Assembly (NCBI GenBank): GCA_002428685.1
Contig: DIXL01000018.1
Location: forward strand, 1-12,982
Direction of reading: 5' to 3'
Length of the DNA: 12,982 nucleotides
From: Cloacimonetes bacterium UBA6081
Lineage (GTDB): Bacteria; Cloacimonadota; Cloacimonadia; Cloacimonadales; Cloacimonadaceae
The stretch's first letter is position 1, and every line of letters starts with the position of its first letter. A program made the position numbers and the translations under genes. The notes beneath the pieces are model-generated. The model saw only the letters and a program-made list of their open reading frames with translations. It did no database searches and had not been told where the DNA came from. This document shows positions 1 to 6,422 of the stretch, one piece after another.

Positions 1-344
1 AAATCGTGCTGTCAAACTTGAGTCAAAACTTCAGGTTTCAAAACAGAAGCACCTTCAATAATAGTTTTACCCTCTATGATAAGTTTATAATAGCTCTCGT
101 CCAGAAGCAACTTACACTTAATCTCCTATTAAACGAATATACTCTTGTAATCCGTGCCTTTTTGCACGAGGATAGTCTCGTAATTTGGGGTACTTTTTAC
201 CGTGCTCCGATTACGGAATCACTACGCAATCAATACGGACTTTATTGGCATTGATTCCGTATTAATAACGTATTTGCTGAAGGTGAGTTTTCTGCTGAAA
301 TTGTCAGTCGATTAACTGGCTCACATCGCCTCCGAAATATCTAG
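1..344. other. Gene-free or decayed stretch at the left edge
   Basis: I find no gene I would defend here. A plus-strand frame of about 82 codons (6-254) has no family resemblance and no ribosome binding site. On the minus strand there are short, protein-like but stop-interrupted frames: one ends with a TGA at 14-12 (C-terminal residues LKPEVLTQV), and others just upstream end around 125-135 (for example KLRDYPRAKRHGLQEYIRL). A short plus-strand frame ends at the TAG at 342-344 (EIVSRLTGSHRLRNI). Fragments in different frames and strands could be the remains of decayed genes, or chance. A 10-base inverted repeat also lies here. Confidence 0.4.
212..261. repeat. 10-bp perfect inverted repeat, 30-bp spacer
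   Basis: TACGGAATCA at 212-221 is matched exactly by its reverse complement TGATTCCGTA at 252-261. The 30-base spacer is long for a simple terminator hairpin and no T-tract follows. It could be a protein-binding site or the remnant of a mobile element end. The function is unknown. Confidence 0.5.
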
Positions 345-418
345 AACGCAGATGACGCAGATTGGACGGATTTACGCTGATTCTGTTTTCCGCCGAGAAC
401 ACAGAAGGCACCGAAGAT
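345..418. repeat. ACGCAGAT-type intergenic repeat remnant
   Basis: The stretch contains two adjacent 9-base units (ACGCAGATG, ACGCAGATT), then GGACGGATTTACGCTGATT and a CCGAGAACACAGAAGG segment. From general experience, sequences of this style recur between genes in several environmental bacterial lineages. That they are repeated elsewhere in this genome is inference. They give rise to spurious reading frames and do not look coding. Confidence 0.45.
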
Positions 419-464
419 TCTTATACTCAATAACTCTAGTGTAATGTCAAGCCTGCCATGAGGT

Positions 465-600
465 GTCGTTCCCGCGGAGGCGGGAAACCAGCTTAGAAAT
501 AGTTCTGGAAGAGCGGCAGATAGGATGGTATTTGCCTCAACATTTTGTTTCATCCCTGCGGGATTATCAAGGGCTGGATTCCCGCCTCCGCGGGAACGAC
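465..600. repeat. Pair of inverted 28-bp REP-like palindromes
   Basis: The 28 bases at 465-492 and 573-600 are reverse complements of each other with a single mismatch, separated by 80 bases. Each arm is also a perfect small hairpin: TTCCCGC / GCGGGAA with a 4-base loop, at 469-486 and 579-596. The core ATTCCC-N8-GGGAA resembles REP/dRS3-type intergenic palindromes known from other bacteria. A head-to-head pair of hairpins is the usual layout of such elements. Whether a RAYT-type transposase mobilises them cannot be seen here. Confidence 0.75.
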
Positions 601-684
601 AACAGGGGTTGCGGGAACGACAACAGGGGTTGCGGGAACGACAACAGGGGTTGCGGGAACGACAACAGGGGTTGCGGGAACGAC
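590..684. repeat. 21-bp tandem array, about 4.5 units
   Basis: Four identical 21-base units run 601-621, 622-642, 643-663 and 664-684. Each consists of AACAGGGGTT followed by GCGGGAACGAC. The first half-unit (590-600, GCGGGAACGAC) is the end of the right-hand palindrome, so the array looks like an expansion that started from that arm. The units are perfectly identical, which suggests recent or ongoing slippage. The unit length is a multiple of three, so reading frames pass through on both strands, but they look like by-products rather than genes. Confidence 0.85.
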
Positions 685-716
685 AGTGTTGTAACGTCAT
701 ATAAAACTCGTCAAGA

Positions 717-784
717 CCCCATCACTCCATCACTTCATCACCCTATCACCCCATCACTTCATCACTTCATCCCCCCATCACCCC
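717..784. repeat. CCATCACTT-type low-complexity tract
   Basis: A C-rich, G-free stretch made of degenerate 9-base words related to CCATCACTT and CCATCACCC, repeated roughly seven times. It lies just downstream of the 21-bp array and looks like a microsatellite-like intergenic tract with no coding content. Confidence 0.6.
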
Positions 785-832
785 GGAACTCCAAAACTCC
801 CGCACCCCAAAAGATTTCACTTGACAGCAGAC

Positions 833-944
833 TTGTCATAAGAAAGCTGACAACAAGCGTAGAAACTGGTGTTATAGCCAGATAGACTGATATGGCAACC
901 GCGCATGCGGAAACAGATAGCTACTTTAGATAGCTATTTTTTTT
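833..944 (+). promoter_or_regulatory. Possible rimP-nusA leader RNA with hairpins
   Basis: Three potential RNA hairpins stand in a row ahead of rimP: TTGTCA / TGACAA (833-838 and 848-853), CCGC / GCGG (899-902 and 907-910), and the terminator at 917-944. A TTGACA hexamer at 821-826 could be a -35 box, but I see no convincing -10 box at the right distance. The arrangement is compatible with a transcribed leader ending in an attenuator. NusA-dependent control of the rimP-nusA operon leader is known in other bacteria; that it operates here is inference. Confidence 0.3.
917..944 (+). terminator. Rho-independent terminator upstream of rimP
   Basis: The 7-base stem ATAGCTA (917-923) pairs perfectly with TAGCTAT (931-937) across a 7-base loop and runs into a tract of eight T residues (937-944). 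No supported gene ends just upstream, so it either terminates a short leader RNA or acts as an attenuator for the operon that starts at 1003. The stem is AT-rich and therefore only moderately strong. Confidence 0.65.
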
Positions 945-1002
945 GAGGTGAATTGAGTGTGGTTATGCTGTAATAAGTTATGAAATATTGATGAGGAAAA
1001 AA

Positions 1003-1479
1003 ATGGAGTATTACCGGGTTCAGATCGAAGAGATAGCCAAAAAGATATGCACAGAAATGAATGTGGCTGTTTATGATATCGAAGAAAAGATGTCTGGCAA
1101 AGGCCGGATAATAACGGTTTATTTAACCAAGATTGGTGGTGTTACTCTGGAAGAATGCGCAAAATTCAGTCGTGCTTTAGGTGGAGAATTGGAAACTTTT
1201 GATCTGATTCCCGAACGCTATTACCTGGAAGTATCCTCACCGGGGTTAGAGCGTCCTTTGAAGCTGAAAAGTCATTATGTAAGTGCTATTAACGAAAAGA
1301 TTGCAGTTCAATACAACGCTGAAGAAGAAAAGAAATCACTGATGGGAACCCTGACGGAAGTGAATCAGGATAGCATTGTAATAGACGACAGGGGAACGAT
1401 AATTGAGCTGCCTTTAAAGGTCATAACACGAGCCAAAACAGTATTTTTAGATATTCCCAAGGGGAGAGAACAAGAATGA
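1003..1479 (+). CDS. rimP: Ribosome maturation factor RimP
   Basis: Cytoplasmic factor needed for maturation of the 30S ribosomal subunit. The N-terminal domain carries the family signature YLEVSSPGLERPL (about residues 72-84), preceded by the conserved segment on acidic and hydroxyl residues around VTLEECAKFSRALG. A smaller SH3-like C-terminal domain follows (from about residue 90). At 158 residues it has normal family length. I chose ATG 1003 because TGAGG lies about six bases before it; TTG 988 and ATG 991 are in frame upstream but have no ribosome binding site. Its stop overlaps the nusA start (ATGA), which fits translational coupling. The order rimP-nusA is almost universal in bacteria and supports the call. 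Confidence 0.95.
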   Translation: MEYYRVQIEEIAKKICTEMNVAVYDIEEKMSGKGRIITVYLTKIGGVTLEECAKFSRALGGELETFDLIPERYYLEVSSPGLERPLKLKSHYVSAINEKIAVQYNAEEEKKSLMGTLTEVNQDSIVIDDRGTIIELPLKVITRAKTVFLDIPKGREQE

Positions 1480-2714
1480 GTGCGAACACACTTGAAGCCT
1501 TAAACAAGCTGGCTGCAATTAAGCAATTGGATAAGGATATGATCCAGGAGATTATTGTGGAATCCATCACGGCTACGCTGAGCAAGCGTTTAGAGCCTGA
1601 GGCAGAACTGCAGGTATTTACCGATGAGGCAAGTGGCAGCATAAAAGTTAGCTTTAAAAGCCTGGTGGTGGAAGTGGAAGAAGGCATTGGGCAGATTTCG
1701 CTTGGCGAAGCGCGGAGTGAATACGATTCCAAGGCGGTTTTAGGCCAATACATTCAAAAAACCATAGCCTTGCATGAATTTGAACCCAAGCTGGTAAAAA
1801 CAGCCCAAAAGATTATTCAGGACAGAATCCGCAAGCTGGAAGAAGACAAGATTCAAAACGATTTTAACAAGCAAAAACATACCATCGTTACCGGTAAAAT
1901 TAAGGCAATTGACGAAAATAACGGTGGTTACAGAGTAGATATTGGTTACACAGATGCTTTGCTGCCCCTGGATGAACAGATAGAAAACGAATATTACCGC
2001 CTTGGCGACAACATAAAAGCTTATGTGGTAAATATCCGTGCCGGTGGTGGGGGAGTTACGATTGTGCTGTCGCGAACCAATCCGGAATTTGTAAAAAAGC
2101 TGTTTGAAGCGGAAATACCAGAGATTTTTAGTGAAAGCATCAAGATACGCAAAATTGTGCGTGAACCCGGCATTCGCACAAAAGTGGAGCTGGAAACCAA
2201 CGACCCCAAAATTGACCCCGTTATTGCTTGCGTTGGCCCCAAAGGCACCAGAATAGATTCCATCCGTAAAGAATTGCACGGTGAACAGATAGACATTGTG
2301 GTGCATAGCGATGATATCGAAAAGATGATTGAACATGCTCTTGGCATCGAAAACGTGAAACGCGTGATTATAGAGCGCAATCGTGCTGCCAGCGTTATTG
2401 TGGAAGATGCCGATAAGGTGATGGCGATTGGGAAACTGGGCAAAAACGTGAAACTGGCTGCCAAGCTAACCGGTATGAAGATAGACATTTACACCATGAC
2501 CGAATTTGAAGAAAAGATGGCCAAAGAACGCAGAATGATTAGCCATGTAACCGATTTGGATGGTGTAACTCCCAAAATTGCCGAAGCTTTGCGTAATGCC
2601 GGATACACCAGTGTGCAAGACATATTTATGGCCAGCGTGGATGAACTGTGCAATCTGGACGGCATGGGCCAGAAAACTGCGGAACGCCTGAAAGAAGCTG
2701 CGAAGTATTTCTAA
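1476..2714 (+). CDS. nusA: Transcription termination/antitermination protein NusA
   Basis: RNA polymerase-associated factor controlling pausing, termination and antitermination. The 412 residues show the full bacterial layout: an N-terminal RNAP-binding domain (about 1-128), an S1 domain (about 135-200) ending in the hallmark VLSRTNPEFVKKLFEAEIPEI, KH1 (about 228-290, ACVGPKGTRI) and KH2 (about 295-345, AIGKLGKNVKLAAKLTGMKIDI). A short C-terminal helix-hairpin-helix unit (about 358-410, LCNLDGMGQKTAERL) follows. KH1 has GPKGTRI where many homologues have GMRG or GxRG with other residues. The ATG overlaps the rimP stop by four bases and its own TAA overlaps the ylxR ATG by one base, so the three genes are probably translationally coupled. 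Confidence 0.97.
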   Translation: MSANTLEALNKLAAIKQLDKDMIQEIIVESITATLSKRLEPEAELQVFTDEASGSIKVSFKSLVVEVEEGIGQISLGEARSEYDSKAVLGQYIQKTIALHEFEPKLVKTAQKIIQDRIRKLEEDKIQNDFNKQKHTIVTGKIKAIDENNGGYRVDIGYTDALLPLDEQIENEYYRLGDNIKAYVVNIRAGGGGVTIVLSRTNPEFVKKLFEAEIPEIFSESIKIRKIVREPGIRTKVELETNDPKIDPVIACVGPKGTRIDSIRKELHGEQIDIVVHSDDIEKMIEHALGIENVKRVIIERNRAASVIVEDADKVMAIGKLGKNVKLAAKLTGMKIDIYTMTEFEEKMAKERRMISHVTDLDGVTPKIAEALRNAGYTSVQDIFMASVDELCNLDGMGQKTAERLKEAAKYF

Positions 2715-2947
2715 TGCCAAATAAAAATAGTAGCCAAAACCATATCCCGATGCGCACTTGCGTTGTGTGCAAAAAAAAGGTTGACCAGAAAAGGCTGCTG
2801 AATTTTTTCATCATAGGAAGTGAAATAGTTTTCGATATGCAACGGGTTTTACCCGTCCGCAAACTGTATTTATGCCCCAATGCCGATTGTTATTCAGGTT
2901 TGGCAAAGTGGCGCAAACGCTATCAGAAAAGGTTTACGGGTAAATAA
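2714..2947 (+). CDS. ylxR: YlxR family RNA-binding protein
   Basis: Small basic protein (77 residues) of the YlxR/DUF448 family, thought to bind RNA and consistently encoded between nusA and infB. The diagnostic N-terminal motif PMRTCVVCKKK (about residues 12-22) and the C-terminal LYLCP...CYSGLAKWRK segment are both present, giving two further cysteines besides the CxxC pair. The ATG start shares its A with the final A of the nusA stop (TAATG). A longer in-frame extension into nusA exists but would read a second frame of that gene and has no support. Two bases separate it from the next gene. The precise function remains unsettled in the family; a regulatory role linked to RNase P has been proposed for some members. 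Confidence 0.9.
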   Translation: MPNKNSSQNHIPMRTCVVCKKKVDQKRLLNFFIIGSEIVFDMQRVLPVRKLYLCPNADCYSGLAKWRKRYQKRFTGK

Positions 2948-2949
2948 TA

Positions 2950-3264
2950 ATGGATTTGCGTATCCTGAATTTGATGCAATTTGCCCGTAAAGCCGGGAAA
3001 CTGGTTTCCGGAACCGATGCCTGCGCCAGAGCGTTGAATCATCAGTTGCTAAGTCTGCTGATTATTGCAGAAGACAGTAGTGAACGAACCAAGACAAACA
3101 TACAGCGAAAAGTAGCCGGACAAAAAAGTCCGGTAAAAATGATAATAACAGGTTCTCAGAAAGAGATTAGCTATGCCCTGGGATTGCCGGTTACCGGTGT
3201 TTTTGGGATTAGCGACAAGAATTTTGCCGCCAAGATAAAACAATATTGGCAGGCGGATGCATAG
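2950..3264 (+). CDS. ylxQ: L7Ae/L30e-family ribosomal-type protein (YlxQ)
   Basis: A 104-residue member of the L7Ae/L30e/Gadd45 fold, of the type found between ylxR and infB in many bacteria. The conserved N-terminal block FARKAGKLVSGTDACARAL (about 11-29) matches the RNA-binding loop region of this family, followed by the hydrophobic strand LLSLLIIAEDSS. Relatives recognise kink-turn RNA. The target here is unknown; a ribosome or RNase P partner is inference only. Translation starts at ATG 2950, two bases after the ylxR stop, and ends 11 bases before my chosen infB start, so expression should follow the operon. Confidence 0.88.
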   Translation: MDLRILNLMQFARKAGKLVSGTDACARALNHQLLSLLIIAEDSSERTKTNIQRKVAGQKSPVKMIITGSQKEISYALGLPVTGVFGISDKNFAAKIKQYWQADA

Positions 3265-3275
3265 TGGAGGAAGCC

Positions 3276-5840
3276 TTGCAGATACGAGTTCATGAATTGG
3301 CCAAAGAGCTGAAAATCAGCACAATGGCATTAAAGAAGCATCTTACCGACCTCGGTGTAAGTGTAAAGAGTCATATGAGCCTGATCGAGGGAGATGTTGC
3401 GGATAAAATCCGCATGAAATACAACGAGCAGATAGATGCGGAAAAACGCGCTGAACGAGATCGCAAACGCCTGATTGAAATGCGCCAGGCTGCCAAAGCC
3501 AAGCACGATATGCCAGTGCCGGATATTGAAGTGCCTGCTCCCACTGTGGAAGTGGTGGAAGCTCCTGTTATAGAAGAAAAAGCAGAGCCGGAACCCAAGC
3601 CCGAGCCAGAACCGATTGTGGAAGCAACTCCCAAAGCGGAAGCTCCCAAACCGGAAGAGGTAGTTAGGCCTGCTCCTGCAAAGGTTAAATCCTTCTTTGA
3701 AACCAGAACGGAATCCCAGCCCCGCCGTCCTTCCGGTCTGCCTCAAGGCGGACGTCCCGATACCCGTGGCCGTGGAGCATACGATCCACGCAAGCGTCCT
3801 GATTCTGCCACTCCAGCTCAAAAACCGGTGATTCCGCCTCCTGCAGATGTAAAAAAAGAAACAGAAGAAAAGAAATTTGGCAAGGCGAAGGTTAGTCATG
3901 AGGAATTGGGAGACAAAAGCAAACACAAAAAGGCTTTGATTACCAGCACCAAAAAAACCAAGCAGAAGATTACCGAACCGGTGGAAGTGGATGAGGCTGC
4001 AATTTCCCGTAGCATAAAAAAGACCATGCAAAAAAGCGGAAAGCGCAAAAAATATCATCGTGAAGCCCAAAGTGTGGTGGATCATGGCAATGAAATTGTG
4101 ATTCGTGAATATACCTCTGTTAGCGAATTGGCCAAAATTATGAATGTATCGGCTTCGGAGATAATTTCCAAGTTCTTTATGATGGGTCAGTTAGTTACCA
4201 TGAATCAGCGTTTGGACAAGGATTCCCTGGAGATGATCTGCGATGAATTTAAAGTGGAATTCCGCTTTGAAGACGAATATGGCGTGGATATCATTGATCG
4301 GGAGCGCGATCAGTATTCCGATGTGGAAGAAGAATCGCGTCCACCTGTGGTAACCATTATGGGACACGTGGATCATGGCAAAACATCAATTTTGGATTAC
4401 ATTCGCAATACGCATGTGGTGGCAGGTGAATCGGGTGGAATTACGCAGCACATTGGTGCTTATCAGATCGAAATTAATAAACATAAGATAACGTTTTTAG
4501 ATACTCCCGGCCATGAAGCTTTTACAGCCATGCGTGCCAGAGGAGCCAATGTAACAGATATTGCCGTAATTGTGGTAGCAGCCACAGAAGGCGTAAAGCC
4601 TCAAACCAAAGAAGCCATCGATCATGCCAAAGCCGCTGGAGTGGCAATGATTATTGCCATCAACAAGGTAGATTTGCCTGAAGCCAATATGGATAGAGTA
4701 ATATCTCAGCTGCTTGATAATGGCGTTTACCTGGAGCAATATGGGGGTGAAGTTCCCTGGTGCAGAACCTCTGTGGTTAGTGGCGAAGGTATTTTGAACC
4801 TGATTGAAGTGATTTTGTTAACCGCTGAAATGCTGGAGCTAAAAGCCAAAAAGGATGTTCCCGGAGCCGCAGTTGTAATCGAAAGCCAAAAAGACCCACG
4901 GATGGGAGCTGTAGCAACAGTGCTTTTACAAGAAGGGACTTTGAACCGGGGAGATATTGTGGTTTGTGGAGCGGTTCATGGAAGAATCCGCAAGATGGAA
5001 AACGAGCGCGGAACCGAGATTAAAACCTTGCTCCCCTCTGATGTAGCCAGAATTTATGGTCTTTCTGATGCTCCCAAAGCCGGTGATTTGCTAAACCAGG
5101 TGGATAGCGAAAAAACTGCCCGCAGTATTAGCACCGAAAGGCAACAGATACGCCTGGAACGTGAAAAATATCAGAATAAGTCTTCCCTGCAAAACATCTT
5201 TGCCCGGATTAAAGAAGATCAGATCAGCGTGCTGAACATCATTTTGAAAACCGATACCGATGGCAGTGCCGAAGCCCTGGCAGATTCATTCCAAAAGATA
5301 TCCAACAACGAAGTTAGCGTTCATATAATTCACAAAAGCGTTGGTGGTATCAATGAAGCGGATGTGTCTTTAGCTTCTGCCTCGGATGCAATAATTATTG
5401 GGTTCCATGTCCGTGCTTCTCAAATGGCGCGCAAACTGGCCGAAGATGAGGGTGTGGAAATTAAGATGTATCAGGTGATTTATGATGCCATCGAAGACGT
5501 TCACAGTGCTTTGGAAGGAATGCTGAAGCCGGAATTTGAAGAAACCATAATCGGCTCGGCCACAATTAAACAGGTGTTCAAAATCAAGAAAATTGGGACG
5601 ATTGCAGGCTGCCAGGTGGATAAAGGCGTTATTCAATCCAAATGTAAAGTTCGCCTCTACCGCAATGATGTGATGATAGTGGAAGACACCTTAAGCTCGT
5701 TGAAACATTATAGCGACGATGTAAAAGAGGTTCGCGCCGGAACAGAATGCGGTTTGTCGCTTACCAACTATAGCGATATAAAAGAAGGCGACATTGTGGA
5801 AGCCTACACGGTTCAACAGGTAAACAAAAAACTGGTATGA
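3276..5840 (+). CDS. infB: Translation initiation factor IF-2
   Basis: GTPase that places initiator fMet-tRNA on the 30S subunit and promotes subunit joining. I chose TTG 3276 because GTGGAGG (3264-3270) sits five bases before it and the protein then begins MQIRVHELAKELKI, the normal start of the IF2 N-terminal domain; in-frame GTG 3264 and TTG 3246 lie upstream. Of 854 residues, about 1-50 form the first IF2_N module, about 80-260 a Pro/Glu- then Lys-rich linker, and about 278-330 the second IF2_N module. The GTPase carries GHVDHGKT (363-370), GGIT (387-390), DTPGH (409-413) and NKVD (463-466). C-terminal domains II-IV follow. The G5 position reads SVV (499-501) instead of the usual SAK. The stop overlaps the rbfA ATG by four bases. 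Confidence 0.97.
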   Translation: MQIRVHELAKELKISTMALKKHLTDLGVSVKSHMSLIEGDVADKIRMKYNEQIDAEKRAERDRKRLIEMRQAAKAKHDMPVPDIEVPAPTVEVVEAPVIEEKAEPEPKPEPEPIVEATPKAEAPKPEEVVRPAPAKVKSFFETRTESQPRRPSGLPQGGRPDTRGRGAYDPRKRPDSATPAQKPVIPPPADVKKETEEKKFGKAKVSHEELGDKSKHKKALITSTKKTKQKITEPVEVDEAAISRSIKKTMQKSGKRKKYHREAQSVVDHGNEIVIREYTSVSELAKIMNVSASEIISKFFMMGQLVTMNQRLDKDSLEMICDEFKVEFRFEDEYGVDIIDRERDQYSDVEEESRPPVVTIMGHVDHGKTSILDYIRNTHVVAGESGGITQHIGAYQIEINKHKITFLDTPGHEAFTAMRARGANVTDIAVIVVAATEGVKPQTKEAIDHAKAAGVAMIIAINKVDLPEANMDRVISQLLDNGVYLEQYGGEVPWCRTSVVSGEGILNLIEVILLTAEMLELKAKKDVPGAAVVIESQKDPRMGAVATVLLQEGTLNRGDIVVCGAVHGRIRKMENERGTEIKTLLPSDVARIYGLSDAPKAGDLLNQVDSEKTARSISTERQQIRLEREKYQNKSSLQNIFARIKEDQISVLNIILKTDTDGSAEALADSFQKISNNEVSVHIIHKSVGGINEADVSLASASDAIIIGFHVRASQMARKLAEDEGVEIKMYQVIYDAIEDVHSALEGMLKPEFEETIIGSATIKQVFKIKKIGTIAGCQVDKGVIQSKCKVRLYRNDVMIVEDTLSSLKHYSDDVKEVRAGTECGLSLTNYSDIKEGDIVEAYTVQQVNKKLV

Positions 5841-6310
5841 AAAGCTTTAGAATTCCCAGGCTTCAGGAAGAGCTGAAAAAGCTGTTTAACATTGCTTTAA
5901 CGCAAAAGCTAAACGACCCCAAGCTGGCCTGGGTGCAGATTAATGACGTAATAATTTCCAAAGATTTGCATTATGCAAAATTGTATTTTTCGCATTATAA
6001 CAATCCCGCCAGCCACGACAAAATCAAAGAATTACTGATAAAGTCATCTGGCTTTTTAAAAAAACAAATAGCAGGAGCACAACTGATGAGAACCATACCC
6101 GAATTATCTTTCTTCTACGATGAAACAGAAGATCGCGCCGAAAAAGTGGATAGCCTATTGGCCAACCTGAAAGATGGTTATGAGGACGATGACGATTATG
6201 ATCCGGATATCGATATTGACGACTATCTGGATGATGACGATTACTTGGATTTTGATGAAGAAGAAGATTACGAAGACTTCGATGAAGATGATGAGGATGA
6301 GGACGAGTAA
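5837..6310 (+). CDS. rbfA: Ribosome-binding factor A with hyperacidic tail
   Basis: RbfA binds the 30S subunit near helix 1 of 16S rRNA and helps late maturation and cold adaptation. Residues 1-110 match the KH-like family: the N-terminal RIPRLQEELKKL helix, the DVIISKDLHYAKLYFS strand block, and the closing IPELSFFYDETEDRAEKVDSLL. From D113 to E157 the protein is an unusual tail in which 32 of 45 residues are Asp or Glu, the rest mostly Tyr, Leu, Ile and Phe, with no Lys or Arg. Most RbfA proteins end near residue 110-130. The ATG overlaps the infB stop (ATGA), and a terminator follows 46 bases after the stop, closing the operon. Confidence 0.93.
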   Translation: MKSFRIPRLQEELKKLFNIALTQKLNDPKLAWVQINDVIISKDLHYAKLYFSHYNNPASHDKIKELLIKSSGFLKKQIAGAQLMRTIPELSFFYDETEDRAEKVDSLLANLKDGYEDDDDYDPDIDIDDYLDDDDYLDFDEEEDYEDFDEDDEDEDE

Positions 6311-6355
6311 TAACAAAGCTTGTTCTTGCCATTGCTGACAAAGCGACAAGATATT

Positions 6356-6385
6356 AAAAAATCGCCCTCTAAGTGGCGATTTTTT
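6356..6385. terminator. Strong bidirectional rho-independent terminator
   Basis: An 11-base perfect stem, AAAAAATCGCC (6356-6366) and GGCGATTTTTT (6375-6385), encloses the 8-base loop CTCTAAGT. The GC-rich core flanked by an A-run and a T-run allows use from either strand. It marks the end of the rimP-to-rbfA operon. Because nrnA begins only 37 bases later, its run needs either read-through or a promoter that overlaps this element. Confidence 0.88.
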
Positions 6386-6422
6386 ATTGGCAGGGATTAA
6401 ATTTGATGAAAATGGTGGACTT

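Noticed and set aside
6..254. Plus-strand frame of 82 codons
   Set aside because: There is no ribosome binding site, no recognisable family and unusual composition; better-looking short frames run on the opposite strand.
590..684. CRISPR array
   Set aside because: The units are directly adjacent with no unique spacers, and no cas genes are present.
821..850. Complete sigma-70 promoter with TTGACA at 821
   Set aside because: No acceptable -10 hexamer at 16-18 bases; kept only as a hint inside the leader feature.
341..885. Overlapping frames on both strands across the repeats (341-700 minus, 463-885 plus)
   Set aside because: Both are products of the 21-bp array and palindromes, whose unit length is a multiple of three; their translations are simple repeats such as NDNRGCG and CRSRNPC.
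833..944. tRNA or other structural RNA gene upstream of rimP, as metY in E. coli
   Set aside because: No cloverleaf, T-loop motif or CCA end could be found.
951..985. Promoter between the terminator and rimP
   Set aside because: TTGAGT at 953 has only poor -10 candidates at correct spacing, and no Bacteroidota-type promoter pattern is evident.
2648..2713. N-terminal extension of YlxR into nusA
   Set aside because: It would read nusA in a second frame; the family start matches ATG 2714, which overlaps the nusA stop.
3330..4085. Long minus-strand frame inside infB
   Set aside because: It is antisense to the conserved IF2 gene, has no family match and reflects the biased codon content of the Pro/Glu/Lys-rich linker.
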